DNA from: an uncultured Verrucomicrobiota bacterium
GTDB lineage: Bacteria; Verrucomicrobiota; Kiritimatiellia; RFP12; UBA1067
DNA length: 33,921 bases
Assembly (NCBI GenBank): GCA_945834475.1
Contig: CAMAHK010000014.1
Coordinates: 1 to 33,921, forward strand
Direction: 5' to 3'
Within the stretch, counting starts at the first letter, position 1, and every line of letters begins with the position of its first letter. Below are positions 16,718 through 24,671 of the stretch, piece after piece. The notes below the pieces were generated by a model, which had not been told where the DNA came from, did no database searches, and saw nothing but the letters and a program-made list of their open reading frames with translations. Made by a program: the position numbers and the translations under genes.

Positions 16718-17625
16718 AAATCGTAACACCCGCTGACTTTCCGATAACTGTTGTCAAGCACGTGAATCTCCTTGTCGAGGAGCGCCGCCAGGATCATCGC
16801 GTGCAGCCGCGTCGTGTGCACTTCGCGGTAGACGCTCAAGAAGCGCACCGCCGTGCGCAGGACGTGGCGTCGATGAAAGACGCGGTACGCGAACGCCTCG
16901 AAGCGGCGTCCGAGCCGCTCGGGCAGCCGGCGGCGGATGCCCGCGATGATCCAGTGGTAGTTCCGCCAGAAGGGACCCGCTTCGCCCGACATCTGCGGCC
17001 AGTCGCGGCAGTCGACGTCGTCCCCCGTGAGGTCGACGAGCCCCGGCGGCAATTCCTTGTCCCGGCGCTTCAAGTAGAGGCGCCGCCCGTTTTCGGGGAG
17101 CGCCCAACGCCGGAGCTTCGCAACGTCCACGTAAAATGCGAGATCGGGCACGAGGCGCACGGGCGCGGCGAAATGCGCCTTCGCGTAATCGTACGATGCT
17201 CGGTCGCGCGTGCAGATCGTCAGATGCTTCAGCGTCGCGAGCCGCCGCGCGTCGTCCGCCGCGAGCACCGCGTCTTCGTAGAAGACGGACTGCGGCAGGA
17301 TGATGATCGGATTTTCAGGATACCACGCGACCGCGTCCATCACGGCATCCCAGGCGCGTCGCCAGACATCGCCGAAGAAGCCGCCGCCAATGATCAGGAT
17401 GACCGTCTCCTTGGCGAGCGGGATCTTCCGATACCCCTGCCAACCGCAGGTATCGAGACAGCGATGAGGGGACCTCTTCAAAAGCTCGAGCGCACCCTCC
17501 CAAATGAGCGTATCCCCGGGATTCTCATAATAGGGAAGCCCCCAGAAGACATAGTCGGAGGTGATCAGGGGCAGAATTTCCGCCTCGATCTTCGCCCGCA
17601 ACCCCGAAATCCGCTCAGCCTCCAT
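16705..17625 (-). CDS. Polysaccharide pyruvyl transferase family protein, second copy
   Basis: About 306 residues, the EpsO-like branch of PF04230. YVFWGLPYYENPGDTLIWEG is the start block, VILIIGGGFFGDVWRRAW the glycine-rich block near residue 87, LVPDLAFYVD the middle block and VHTTRLHAMILAALLDKEIH the conserved R-L-H near the end. Likely ketal pyruvylation of a sugar, but donor use is not proven for many members. The ATG at 17625 follows GGAG by 5 bp; a TTG at 17655 is less likely. First gene left of the right inverted-repeat arm, with its own probable promoter. Confidence 0.88.
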   Translation of the reverse strand: MEAERISGLRAKIEAEILPLITSDYVFWGLPYYENPGDTLIWEGALELLKRSPHRCLDTCGWQGYRKIPLAKETVILIIGGGFFGDVWRRAWDAVMDAVAWYPENPIIILPQSVFYEDAVLAADDARRLATLKHLTICTRDRASYDYAKAHFAAPVRLVPDLAFYVDVAKLRRWALPENGRRLYLKRRDKELPPGLVDLTGDDVDCRDWPQMSGEAGPFWRNYHWIIAGIRRRLPERLGRRFEAFAYRVFHRRHVLRTAVRFLSVYREVHTTRLHAMILAALLDKEIHVLDNSYRKVSGCYDLWIK

Positions 17626-17655
17626 CTCAACTCCAAAATCTTTCCCAGCCCCCAA

Positions 17656-17684
17656 ATAATATCAAATCCCACCCCTATGAGCAA
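17656..17684 (-). promoter_or_regulatory. Probable promoter of pyruvyl-transferase/GT2 pair
   Basis: Minus strand: TTGCTC, 17 bp, TATTAT, with TG one base before the -10 (TGATATTAT). Initiation would fall about 20 bp before the ATG at 17625. The -35 matches only the first three consensus positions. Confidence 0.45.
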
Positions 17685-17719
17685 GCAGGCAAATCTGCGT
17701 GGCGTACTGGACTATTCAG

Positions 17720-17954
17720 TCGACGCGCAAGCGGTGGCGGGGCGCCCGACACATCGCCCGACCCGTACGCTACGGTGGTCGTTACGGCTCTCGCGCCTAG
17801 ACTATAAGCTTCGCTTAGTCGGTCGTGCCTGGGCGAGACGTCTGGTTGCGTACAGTGACTCTCCTACGCCTACGACACCTACGCTTCCTCTCGTGCGAGT
17901 GTCGGCTCGCCCCGACCCCGCTTGCCGAAGTCTTCTTTTGCGCGGCTTCGCCTT
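17720..17954. repeat. Right arm of 235-bp long inverted repeat
   Basis: Matches the reverse complement of 1-235 with seven substitutions. It occupies most of the only large gap (17626-18030) inside the polysaccharide locus, between the second flippase and the pyruvyl-transferase promoter. Plus-strand reading frames through it, one starting at 17677, are compositionally unlike proteins, so I treat it as non-coding. The 76 bp from 17955 to 18030 may also belong to the repeat, but its partner would be outside the window. Confidence 0.95.
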
Positions 17955-18030
17955 GAGGGCGAACCGCTTACTGAAACAGCACGACTTGTTGGGCGTGTTA
18001 ACCCGCGTGGAATCGCGAAGCACACCCCCT

Positions 18031-19545
18031 TCACCGCCGCCCTCGCACCTTCGCCCAGACCCCCTCGCGCTCCTCCTTCGTCAACACCACCGCCATGTTC
18101 ACCCCCAGCGCCACCACCATCGCCATCCCAGCCATCGCCGCCAACCCACACCATCCCCCAAGGTCCAGCTGCAGAATGCCCCATGACACCCCGCCCGTCA
18201 GCCCCGCGCAAACGAGCGACAGCCCCACGTCCTTGAAAAACTCGTACCACTTCAACCCCAGCAAATGCGCCGTGTACGGCAAAACGACCACGGCATTGCG
18301 CACAAGCGAGACCACCGCGCTGATCCCGACGATGAAGTAGAGGCCATAGCGCGAGCCGGACTTCAAAGCCGCGAACACCACCACGAAATTGACCGCCCCG
18401 CCGATCAGGAACGAAATCGAATTCACCTTCAGCTTGTTCGTCGCCGTGAAGACGTTGTACAGGGTCTGCGTTCCCGCGACCGGAATGAACTGCACCAGTC
18501 CAAGCACAGAAAGAACCGTCAGCGTCGTCGCATCAAGCGTCGGCTGCCAGAGCGAATAGAAGCGATGTCCGAACACGCAGAAGACGACGATTGGAATCGT
18601 CACCAGCACGCTCGAGATCTTCATGCACCCGCGTAGCTCCCGCAAGATCGCCGCGCGGTCGCCCGTCGCCCAGGTCTGAATGATCGAAGGCGCACAGTTC
18701 TGGTTCAGCGTGCTCGCGAGCGTGATGATCCCCGTCGGCACCGTCTTCGAGATGGCGACCAGTCCCATCGCGAACGGACTCACGAAAAGATTCGCAAGCA
18801 GCACGTCCAGCCCCGTGTTGAGGAGATGCCCGCACTGGTTGACCGTGTTCCAGATCCCCGAAAGGAAGAGTCGCTTCACCGCCCCGAGCGAAAAGTCCGC
18901 GGGACGGAATGAGACCTCCGGCAGCAGCCGGCGCTGAAGCGCGACAGCAACCGGCACGAGCGCGAACGTCCACGCCGCGGCTAGCGCCGTCACATAGAAG
19001 ATGCGTGCCGGCAAGAGCGAAAAGACCGCGAAGAGGGCGAGCGCGTTCAGTACGGTCCGCACGGCCCCGATCACGTTGCCGATGTAAATCTTGTTCTTCA
19101 CGAAGAGCGCGAGCGAATAAAGCGAACTCACGAGCGACAGGAAGAAGTTCAGGAAGACGCACGCGAAGAGAATCCGCACATCGAGGAGGTCCGCCGTCTC
19201 GATCGCCACGAGACGCGGCAGAAACGTAACGACACCGACAGCCGGCGGCAAGAAAATGAGAATCATCACGAGATTCGCGACGAAGACCGACGAATAATAC
19301 TGCCGCGCCGCGGTGAGATCGCCGCGATGATACGCAACCGTCACAAACCGCGACGCCATCGAATTGAACGCAACCGTCACGAGCGTCGCATACATCACAA
19401 AGTTGTTCGCCAGCTGCGCAAAGCCATTCGCCTCCGCGCCGAGATGACGGACGATGAACGGCGACAAAAAGAAGCTGACGGCGAATCCGACCACCGTCGC
19501 GCCCAGTCCCGTCACGATATTGACCCATGTCCGCCTCATGCGCAC
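18031..19545 (-). CDS. Wzx-type polysaccharide flippase, second copy
   Basis: A 504-residue polytopic membrane protein of the MOP/Wzx type. N-terminus VNIVTGLGATVVGFAVSFFL then SPFIVRHLGAEANGFAQLA is the classic O-antigen flippase start, followed by about twelve to fourteen hydrophobic segments and a basic tail. It lies 9 bp after the Wzy-like gene, so it belongs to the rarA-proximal unit. With the flippase at 12755 it makes two Wzx genes but only one polymerase in the window. Confidence 0.9.
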   Translation of the reverse strand: MRMRRTWVNIVTGLGATVVGFAVSFFLSPFIVRHLGAEANGFAQLANNFVMYATLVTVAFNSMASRFVTVAYHRGDLTAARQYYSSVFVANLVMILIFLPPAVGVVTFLPRLVAIETADLLDVRILFACVFLNFFLSLVSSLYSLALFVKNKIYIGNVIGAVRTVLNALALFAVFSLLPARIFYVTALAAAWTFALVPVAVALQRRLLPEVSFRPADFSLGAVKRLFLSGIWNTVNQCGHLLNTGLDVLLANLFVSPFAMGLVAISKTVPTGIITLASTLNQNCAPSIIQTWATGDRAAILRELRGCMKISSVLVTIPIVVFCVFGHRFYSLWQPTLDATTLTVLSVLGLVQFIPVAGTQTLYNVFTATNKLKVNSISFLIGGAVNFVVVFAALKSGSRYGLYFIVGISAVVSLVRNAVVVLPYTAHLLGLKWYEFFKDVGLSLVCAGLTGGVSWGILQLDLGGWCGLAAMAGMAMVVALGVNMAVVLTKEEREGVWAKVRGRR

Positions 19546-19554
19546 CCGTCTCCG

Positions 19555-21063
19555 CTAGCCGAGTCGCCGCGTCCACGCGTCCAGCCCCTCTTCCGCTGTC
19601 ACCTCCGCAATCACCCGCTCAATCGGCACCCAGAAGACCTGCATGCCGGCCGTCTTCATCCGTTGCACATCAAAGCAGATCGCCGCGAACGTGAGCGCCC
19701 AGAAAAAGCCGCCCGTATACGACATCGCAAACAGACAGAACTCGCCCATGTTCGCGACAAGAAACGTGAAGAAGACACTCGCGCCCATGTACGCGTGCCG
19801 CTTCGCGAGAGTCACGATCAGAAAGATCGCCCATCCCGTAAAGAGAATCATCCCGATCGCGCCGCCTTCCTCAATGACCGCAAAGATCCACGTCCCCTTC
19901 TCGACCGGTGCCGTCAGGTACGATGCAAAACCCTCGTACCGTTGATACTGCATCTCTTCCGAAACCTGAAACCCGTGACCCTGCACCGGTTTCTCCTTGA
20001 TATGGGCGAACATCTCGTCGAACTTGCCCTGTCGGGACGCCAACACGTCCTCGGTCGTCATGTGCGCCGTGTCGCTGCCGTATTTCAGCACGTACTTCAT
20101 CACGCCCTCGCGCAGTTGCGGCACGGCCACGACGGCAAGGCCCAGGACAACCGTCCCGCAGATGACAAGATTCGTCAGCTTCTGCTTCCAACCCCGTCCG
20201 AGTCCCTTCGCACCAAAGGCAAACATCATGACCATCCCGCAACCGGCGATCCACGTGCCCATGCCCGTGCGGGACGACGTCCAGAAGACGAGCAACGGAC
20301 AGCAGAGGCACAGCGCGACATAGAGCTTGTCAAACCGCTTGATCGAAAAGACGAGGTCCGCGAAGAGAAAGACGCCGAGCATCGCGCCGAGCGGCCCCAA
20401 CACCTGCGAGTGGCACGTCATTCCCGTAAAAAGACTGACCGTCTCACCCGACAGAACCGCCTGTAGCGCCTCCTCGCCCTGCAGCTGCGCAAGACCCGAT
20501 CGGCGGAGCAGCACCGACCCGAAGATGATGACGATGCAAAGGCCCAGGAACGCCGAGCGCAAGATCTTCGCATTGAGGCGCGTCGAGCGGTTGACGCGGT
20601 TCGTGCAGCAGACGAGCGCGAAGAAGATGACGAAAAAGAGCGTCAGCTTGAGGTATGAGACAACTGGCTGCCAGCCCTGCACCGACACGACGCATTCCCA
20701 ACCGATATAGGCGAGAATCCCCCAGAATGGCGTCACCATCCGCGCCGCCTGCTTGTTGCGCGAAATAAGGTTCATCGACAAAATGCCCGCCATCAGCATG
20801 AGCGTGATGCGCACGGTCAGAATGGCAATGACATTGTTGGCGAAGAGCTTGCGGTTGGCCATTGAGAAGAAGAGCATGAACACCGTCCAAAACAACAGCT
20901 CGACCGGCCGGTCGCGCATGATGGCACCCAGAACGAGAAGTGGCACCACCGCCATAATGGCAATACCGCCGGTGGCCTTACCCAGAACCATCGTCGCCAA
21001 GACGATCGCCGCATACTTGGCAATCGTCTTCCATTCATACTGCCGCTCGACAATCTCGACCAT
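19555..21063 (-). CDS. O-antigen polymerase/ligase-like membrane protein (Wzy-like)
   Basis: A 502-residue protein with eleven to twelve hydrophobic segments and a large periplasmic loop between the late helices (from about KYVLKYGSDTAHMTTEDVLA, near residue 325, into the region around HIKEKPVQGHGFQ). This is the Wzy_C/O-antigen ligase layout, where the pattern SRxGxxxxxxAHIKEKPxxGxG recurs; here ASRQGKFDEMFAHIKEKPVQ fits. It would join flipped repeat units in the periplasm. Placement next to Wzx favours polymerase over WaaL ligase, but sequence alone cannot separate the two. Confidence 0.87.
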   Translation of the reverse strand: MVEIVERQYEWKTIAKYAAIVLATMVLGKATGGIAIMAVVPLLVLGAIMRDRPVELLFWTVFMLFFSMANRKLFANNVIAILTVRITLMLMAGILSMNLISRNKQAARMVTPFWGILAYIGWECVVSVQGWQPVVSYLKLTLFFVIFFALVCCTNRVNRSTRLNAKILRSAFLGLCIVIIFGSVLLRRSGLAQLQGEEALQAVLSGETVSLFTGMTCHSQVLGPLGAMLGVFLFADLVFSIKRFDKLYVALCLCCPLLVFWTSSRTGMGTWIAGCGMVMMFAFGAKGLGRGWKQKLTNLVICGTVVLGLAVVAVPQLREGVMKYVLKYGSDTAHMTTEDVLASRQGKFDEMFAHIKEKPVQGHGFQVSEEMQYQRYEGFASYLTAPVEKGTWIFAVIEEGGAIGMILFTGWAIFLIVTLAKRHAYMGASVFFTFLVANMGEFCLFAMSYTGGFFWALTFAAICFDVQRMKTAGMQVFWVPIERVIAEVTAEEGLDAWTRRLG

Positions 21064-21072
21064 ACTGCGCTA

Positions 21073-22143
21073 TTACACCATTTTACCCGCGCTGGCTGAC
21101 GCGAATTGACGAAAGTAGGCGATCGTCTTCACGAGGCCTTCGGCCAGCGAAACCTTCGGCTCCCAGCCGAGCAGTTCCTTCGCGAGCGTGATGTCGGGCT
21201 TGCGCTTCTTCGGATCATCTCCCGGGAGTGGCTCGTAGACGAGACGAGAGGTTGAGGTTGGAAGGTTGAGGTTGACGTTGGACGCGTTAACGAGTTCTAT
21301 TACCTTTTCGGCCAACTCCAGCATCGTGAACTCACCGGGATTTCCCGTGTTGATGACCGGCACAGCCGGCCGACACGCCTTCCCCGTAAAGAAACCGTCC
21401 ACGGTTTCGCGGGGAAGCTCCATATAAAGACGAATCGCGTCGATCAGGTCATCGCAATACTGAAAGGAGCGCGTCTGCGAGCCATCGCCGTAGATCGTGA
21501 TGTTCTCGTTCGTGAGGGCCTGCATCACGAAGTTGGTGATGACACGTCCGTCCTGAGGATGCATGTAGGGTCCGTACGTGTTGAAGATGCGGACCATCCG
21601 CACGTCGACGCCGTGGCAGCGACGATACTCCGCCGCCATCGTCTCCGCGACGCGCTTGCCCTCGTCGTAGCAGCTACGGATGCCGATCGTGTTGACGTTC
21701 CCCCAATACGACTCGACCTGCGGATGCACAAGCGGGTCGCCGTAGACTTCCGAAGTCGACGTGTGCAGAACTTTCGCGCCCGTATCCCGCGCGAGATTGA
21801 GCACATTGCGCAAGCCGTCGATCGAGGTCCACAGCGTCTCCAGCGGATTCTTCTGGTAATGCGGCGGTGAAGCCGGACAGGCGAGATTGTAGATCTCGTC
21901 GAACTGCCCGCGGTACGGCTGCGTAATGTCGTGCTGGACGAACGTGAAGCGAGGGTGATAGTTGTAGTTCTGAGTTGTAGTTGTAGAGCGGATGATTGCT
22001 TCTACATTGCGAGAAGAGCCGGTATAGAGGTTGTCGAGACAGGTGACCTCATAGCCATCCTCTAGGAGACGTTTGCAAAGATGCGTCCCCAGGAAGCCCG
22101 CGCCTCCGGTCACCAAAGCCTTTTTAGGAAGTTGAATCTTCAT
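21073..22143 (-). CDS. uxs: UDP-glucuronate decarboxylase (UDP-xylose synthase)
   Basis: A 356-residue extended SDR enzyme that converts UDP-glucuronate to UDP-xylose with bound NAD. The Rossmann motif is [12 protein letters not shown] at residues 11-22. The substrate region reads [20 protein letters not shown], and the catalytic Ser and Tyr-x3-Lys lie in STSEVYGDP and [29 protein letters not shown] is the typical C-terminal block. Two micro-repeat patches expand loops at residues 51-61 ([10 protein letters not shown]) and 289-298 ([10 protein letters not shown]); ordinary homologues have short turns there. The ATG at 22143 is used since the longer reading to 22254 runs back through rarA. Gap to the rarA stop is 7 bp. 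Confidence 0.93.
   Translation of the reverse strand: MKIQLPKKALVTGGAGFLGTHLCKRLLEDGYEVTCLDNLYTGSSRNVEAIIRSTTTTQNYNYHPRFTFVQHDITQPYRGQFDEIYNLACPASPPHYQKNPLETLWTSIDGLRNVLNLARDTGAKVLHTSTSEVYGDPLVHPQVESYWGNVNTIGIRSCYDEGKRVAETMAAEYRRCHGVDVRMVRIFNTYGPYMHPQDGRVITNFVMQALTNENITIYGDGSQTRSFQYCDDLIDAIRLYMELPRETVDGFFTGKACRPAVPVINTGNPGEFTMLELAEKVIELVNASNVNLNLPTSTSRLVYEPLPGDDPKKRKPDITLAKELLGWEPKVSLAEGLVKTIAYFRQFASASAGKMV
21248..21276. repeat. In-frame micro-repeat patch, CAACCT type (p9)
   Basis: Coding strand: CAACCTCAACCTT then CCAACCTCAACCTC, read [10 protein letters not shown]. It lies before [12 protein letters not shown] of the decarboxylase, where homologues have only two or three residues. Near-identical to p5 at 4270. 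Confidence 0.85.
21961..21989. repeat. In-frame micro-repeat patch, CTACAAC type (p10)
   Basis: Coding strand: TCTACAACTACAACTCAG followed by AACTACAACTA, read [10 protein letters not shown], inserted between the helix after [14 protein letters not shown] and the strand RFTFVQHDI. Closely matches p11 (STPTPQNYTS) in an unrelated gene. Confidence 0.88.
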
Positions 22144-22150
22144 GGCAATT

Positions 22151-23533
22151 TTACTTTCGTCCAATATACGCTTCACTCGAGAACGGCGGAGTCTCGGTCT
22201 TGCCCTCGCGCCAGTCGCGGATCGCCTTCGCCCGCGCCTTGAGATTCGCCTCACGACCGAGGCCGGCGGGCGTGTAGTAGCGGCGGCCCTGTAGCGCTTC
22301 GGGGAGACAACTCATCCGCGCGATCTTCTCGTCGGTGTCGTGCGCGTACGTATAGCCCTTGCCGTAGTCGAGCTCCTTCATAAGACGCGTGGGGGCATTG
22401 CGGATGTGGAGCGGCACCGGCTCGGCCATCATCGTCTGCGCGTCGCGCGCCGCCCTCAGGTACGTCTCCTCCATCGCGTTCGACTTCGGCGCGAGCGCAA
22501 GATAGACGACAATCTGAGTCAGGTGCACGTTGCACTCGGGAATGCCGAGATTGTGACACGAGTCCCAGACGGCGTTCGCCAGAAGAAGCGCGTTCGGATC
22601 GGCGAGGCCGACGTCTTCGGACGCGAACCTGACGCACCGCCGCGCGATGTAGAGCGGATCCTCGCCGCCTTCCAGCATTCGCGCGAGCCAGTAGACCGCC
22701 GCGTCGGGATCGGAATTACGCATCGACTTGTGGAGCGCGGAAATGATGTTGTAGTGCTCCTCGCCCGACTTGTCGTACATCAGCGCCTTGCGCGAGATGA
22801 TCTGCGAGAGGACGTCCTCCGTAATCGCGGGCTTGCCGTTCGCGTCGAAGACCGCGTTCGCGACGGCCGTCTCCAAAGTGCCGAGCGCATGGCGTGCGTC
22901 GCCGTTCGAGAAGATCGCGATCTTCTTGAGCGTGTCGTCCGTCGCCTGCACGTCGAGCTTCGCGTACCCGCGCTCGCTCGTGAGCGCACGGCGGAGGAGC
23001 ACGACGAGATCGTCGGCGGTGAGCCCCTTGAGCGTGAAGACCTTGCAGCGCGAGAGCAAGGCCGAGTTGCACTCGAACGAGGGATTCTCCGTCGTCGCGC
23101 CGATGAGGATGATCGACCCCTGCTCGACATACGGGAGGAACGCGTCCTGCTGCGCCTTGTTGAAGCGGTGGATCTCGTCCACAAAAAGCACCGTGCGGAT
23201 CCCGACGCGGCGACCAGTCTCGGCACGCGCCATGATCTCCTTGATTTCCTTGATGCCGCTCGTCACGGCCGAGTAGGTCACGAATTCGGCCTTGGTGAGA
23301 TTCGCGATCACGTTGGCGAGCGTCGTCTTGCCGACGCCCGGCGGTCCCCAGAGGATCATCGAGGGGATCTGGTCGCGCTCGATCATCTGCCGGAGAAGCT
23401 TCCCCTCGCCGACGAGATGCTCCTGCCCGACAAACTCCGAGAGATCCCGCGGACGCATCCGCGCCGCGAGAGGTTCGGGGGCGGCCAAGGCGGAGTCGCC
23501 CGCCAGGCCTTCGATAAGGGACATCTGTCGCAT
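22151..23533 (-). CDS. rarA: Replication-associated recombination protein A (RarA/MgsA)
   Basis: About 460 residues, an AAA+ clamp-loader-like ATPase acting at stalled replication forks. The start block is [20 protein letters not shown]; Walker A is [18 protein letters not shown] near residue 53; Walker B is [18 protein letters not shown]; sensor 1 is [12 protein letters not shown]. The C-terminal tetramerisation region includes [20 protein letters not shown] and [19 protein letters not shown]. The start at 23533 is preferred because an extended -10 lies just upstream, which would make the mRNA leaderless; ATGs at 23539, 23551 and 23524 are alternatives. It is a chromosomal housekeeping gene next to the glycan locus. 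Confidence 0.95.
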   Translation of the reverse strand: MRQMSLIEGLAGDSALAAPEPLAARMRPRDLSEFVGQEHLVGEGKLLRQMIERDQIPSMILWGPPGVGKTTLANVIANLTKAEFVTYSAVTSGIKEIKEIMARAETGRRVGIRTVLFVDEIHRFNKAQQDAFLPYVEQGSIILIGATTENPSFECNSALLSRCKVFTLKGLTADDLVVLLRRALTSERGYAKLDVQATDDTLKKIAIFSNGDARHALGTLETAVANAVFDANGKPAITEDVLSQIISRKALMYDKSGEEHYNIISALHKSMRNSDPDAAVYWLARMLEGGEDPLYIARRCVRFASEDVGLADPNALLLANAVWDSCHNLGIPECNVHLTQIVVYLALAPKSNAMEETYLRAARDAQTMMAEPVPLHIRNAPTRLMKELDYGKGYTYAHDTDEKIARMSCLPEALQGRRYYTPAGLGREANLKARAKAIRDWREGKTETPPFSSEAYIGRK

Positions 23534-23539
23534 GGGCAT

Positions 23540-23548
23540 ATTATACCA
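23540..23548 (-). promoter_or_regulatory. Extended -10 box for rarA
   Basis: TGGTATAAT on the minus strand. Seven bases beyond the -10 is the A of the ATG at 23533, suggesting a leaderless transcript. No -35 match is evident, as is usual for TGn promoters. Confidence 0.55.
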
Positions 23549-23564
23549 CAATGACTGAAAATTA

Positions 23565-23573
23565 TGGTATAAT
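23565..23573 (+). promoter_or_regulatory. Extended -10 box for tRNA-Lys
   Basis: TGGTATAAT on the plus strand, ending 21 bp before the tRNA 5' end. It is the mirror copy of the rarA box. Confidence 0.6.
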
Positions 23574-23594
23574 ATGCCCCACTTAAACCCTGAT

Positions 23595-23670
23595 CGGATT
23601 GTAGCTCAGTTGGTAGAGCACGACACTTTTAATGTTGGGGTCGCGGGTTCGACCCCCGCCAGTCCGACCA
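23595..23670 (+). tRNA. tRNA-Lys (anticodon TTT)
   Basis: A 76-nt cloverleaf with CCA encoded. Acceptor stem CGGATTG/CAGTCCG (one G-T pair), D arm TAGCTCAGTTGGTAGAGCA, anticodon stem CGACA/TGTTG around CTTTTAA (anticodon TTT), and T arm GCGGG TTCGACC CCCGC. It is the only RNA gene seen and the only clear plus-strand gene in the window. Confidence 0.97.
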
Positions 23671-23673
23671 CTT

Positions 23674-23847
23674 TCAAATCGCCAGCGCCTTGCGGGTTGC
23701 TGTCGTCAGGGGGACGCTCAGCGGATGATGACCACCTTCTGCCGCCGGGTTAAAGTCGCCCGGAATCTGGACGGCCTGAATTGCAGGAGCCAATCGTTCG
23801 GCGAGCCGTTCGCGTGCCGACAGCTTTGAGAAGTCATCGTCCATCAT
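23674..23847 (-). CDS. Hypothetical 57-residue protein downstream of DUF2235 hydrolase
   Basis: A short frame starting MMDDDFSKLSARERLAERLA and ending PLTTATRKALAI, stop TGA at 23674-23676. It is in the same frame as the hydrolase gene, beginning 24 bp after its TAG, so it could be a separate cistron or a stop-codon read-through tail. The acidic start and helical SARERLAERLAPAIQA look protein-like, and codon use suits the region. No strong ribosome site is seen. Function unknown; a small partner or immunity-like protein is possible. It ends 3 bp from the convergent tRNA. Confidence 0.55.
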   Translation of the reverse strand: MMDDDFSKLSARERLAERLAPAIQAVQIPGDFNPAAEGGHHPLSVPLTTATRKALAI

Positions 23848-23871
23848 CCAAAATCGCGCAAACGTACGATC

Positions 23872-24645
23872 CTAAAACGACAGATCTCCATGCCGCTTCA
23901 TCCCCACTTGGAACCTGCGCGAGACCGGCCTGAGAAGTCCGAAAAGGTTTGAGACAAGACGTTGTGAATCGTGGCGGATTGCCGTCAGCGGATTGATTCG
24001 GTCGCCGCAGTCAAGTTCCTGCGCGAAGCGGAGTCCGGCGACAAGCGCCGGACGCACCACCCACGCGCAGGCCACGTCGGCGTACTCATGGTTGTCGTCA
24101 TAGAGTCCGCCGACATCGGAGTGGACGCCCGGGAAAAGCTCTTCTTCAACCTGCTTGCCCGTGAGCGGCACATACGAGAAGAAGCGCCGCGCCTCGTGTT
24201 CCGCAACGGCGTGACGGGCACGCTTCACGTTCGGGGGACACACCTCGCTCACGGTAAGTCCCGGCGTCGCGTCGACCGTATCCCAGAGGCCCAAGTACTC
24301 GACCGCAATGACGAGCTTGTCGAGCCACGCGGCGAAGTGTCGCGCCAAAAGCGCCCCGCGCGAGAAGCCGAAGAGGAACACCTTTGGGGAGGTGTAGTTT
24401 TGAGGTGTAGGTGTAGACTGGATTGCGTACTCCGACTCGAACCACCTTCGCGCGCTCTGAAAGATCTTTTGCCAGTCACGGCCCGCGACCTTGCCGCGCA
24501 AGTAATACCAGGGATGCGTTCCCGGTCCCGTCTCGAGATGCAGCCGCTGCCCTTCCCGCGCACACGCCTCGTAGACGCGCGACACGTTCGTCCGCTTGCC
24601 GTGGACGCCCTGTCCCGTTCCCTCGAAGAAGATCGCGAGATTCAC
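23872..24645 (-). CDS. DUF2235 alpha/beta hydrolase (Tle1-like)
   Basis: About 257 residues of the DUF2235 family (PF09994), which includes the type VI lipase effectors Tle1. VNLAIFFEGTGQG is the start block (family C-x-DGTGN), VFLFGFSRGALLARHFA near residue 88 holds the nucleophile serine in G-F-S-R-G, and LFPGVHSDVGGLYDDN holds the catalytic Asp and adjacent conserved residues. Only a GTG at 24645 gives a sensible start, because frames further upstream are shadows. A micro-repeat patch (STPTPQNYTS, residues 75-85) replaces the usual short turn before the nucleophile strand. No secretion signal and no type VI genes are seen. It lies just downstream of the 185-residue gene. Confidence 0.85.
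   Translation of the reverse strand: MNLAIFFEGTGQGVHGKRTNVSRVYEACAREGQRLHLETGPGTHPWYYLRGKVAGRDWQKIFQSARRWFESEYAIQSTPTPQNYTSPKVFLFGFSRGALLARHFAAWLDKLVIAVEYLGLWDTVDATPGLTVSEVCPPNVKRARHAVAEHEARRFFSYVPLTGKQVEEELFPGVHSDVGGLYDDNHEYADVACAWVVRPALVAGLRFAQELDCGDRINPLTAIRHDSQRLVSNLFGLLRPVSRRFQVGMKRHGDLSF
24391..24421. repeat. In-frame micro-repeat patch, CTACACC type (p11)
   Basis: Coding strand: TCTACACCTACACCTCAA then AACTACACCTCC, read STPTPQNYTS immediately before KVFLFGFSRGA. It differs from p10 mainly by A-to-C changes at repeated positions. It shows the patches are not confined to the polysaccharide locus. Confidence 0.88.
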
Positions 24646-24671
24646 GGCGGCACAAGTCGCTGCGGCGCCGA

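Larger units (their letters stand above)
23534..23579. repeat. Perfect 15-bp inverted repeat between rarA and tRNA-Lys
   Basis: Arms 23534-23548 (GGGCATATTATACCA) and 23565-23579 (TGGTATAATATGCCC) around a 16-bp spacer. Each arm contains an outward-facing extended -10 box TGGTATAAT, one for rarA and one for the tRNA. It may simply be twin promoters, or an operator or cruciform shared by both. Confidence 0.85.

Noticed and set aside
1-17954. Composite transposon bounded by inverted repeats
   Set aside because: No transposase, integrase or target-site duplication is visible, and the arms do not look like insertion-sequence ends.
17677-18186. Plus-strand open frame running through the right inverted-repeat arm
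   Set aside because: It is Arg/Pro/Ser-rich, has no ribosome site, and continues as a shadow into the flippase gene. The same sequence in the left arm is read in another frame as a gene tail.
23595-23670. tRNA-Lys as an integration site for the neighbouring island
   Set aside because: I found no second copy of the tRNA 3' end in the window and no integrase; the genes beside it are not phage-like.
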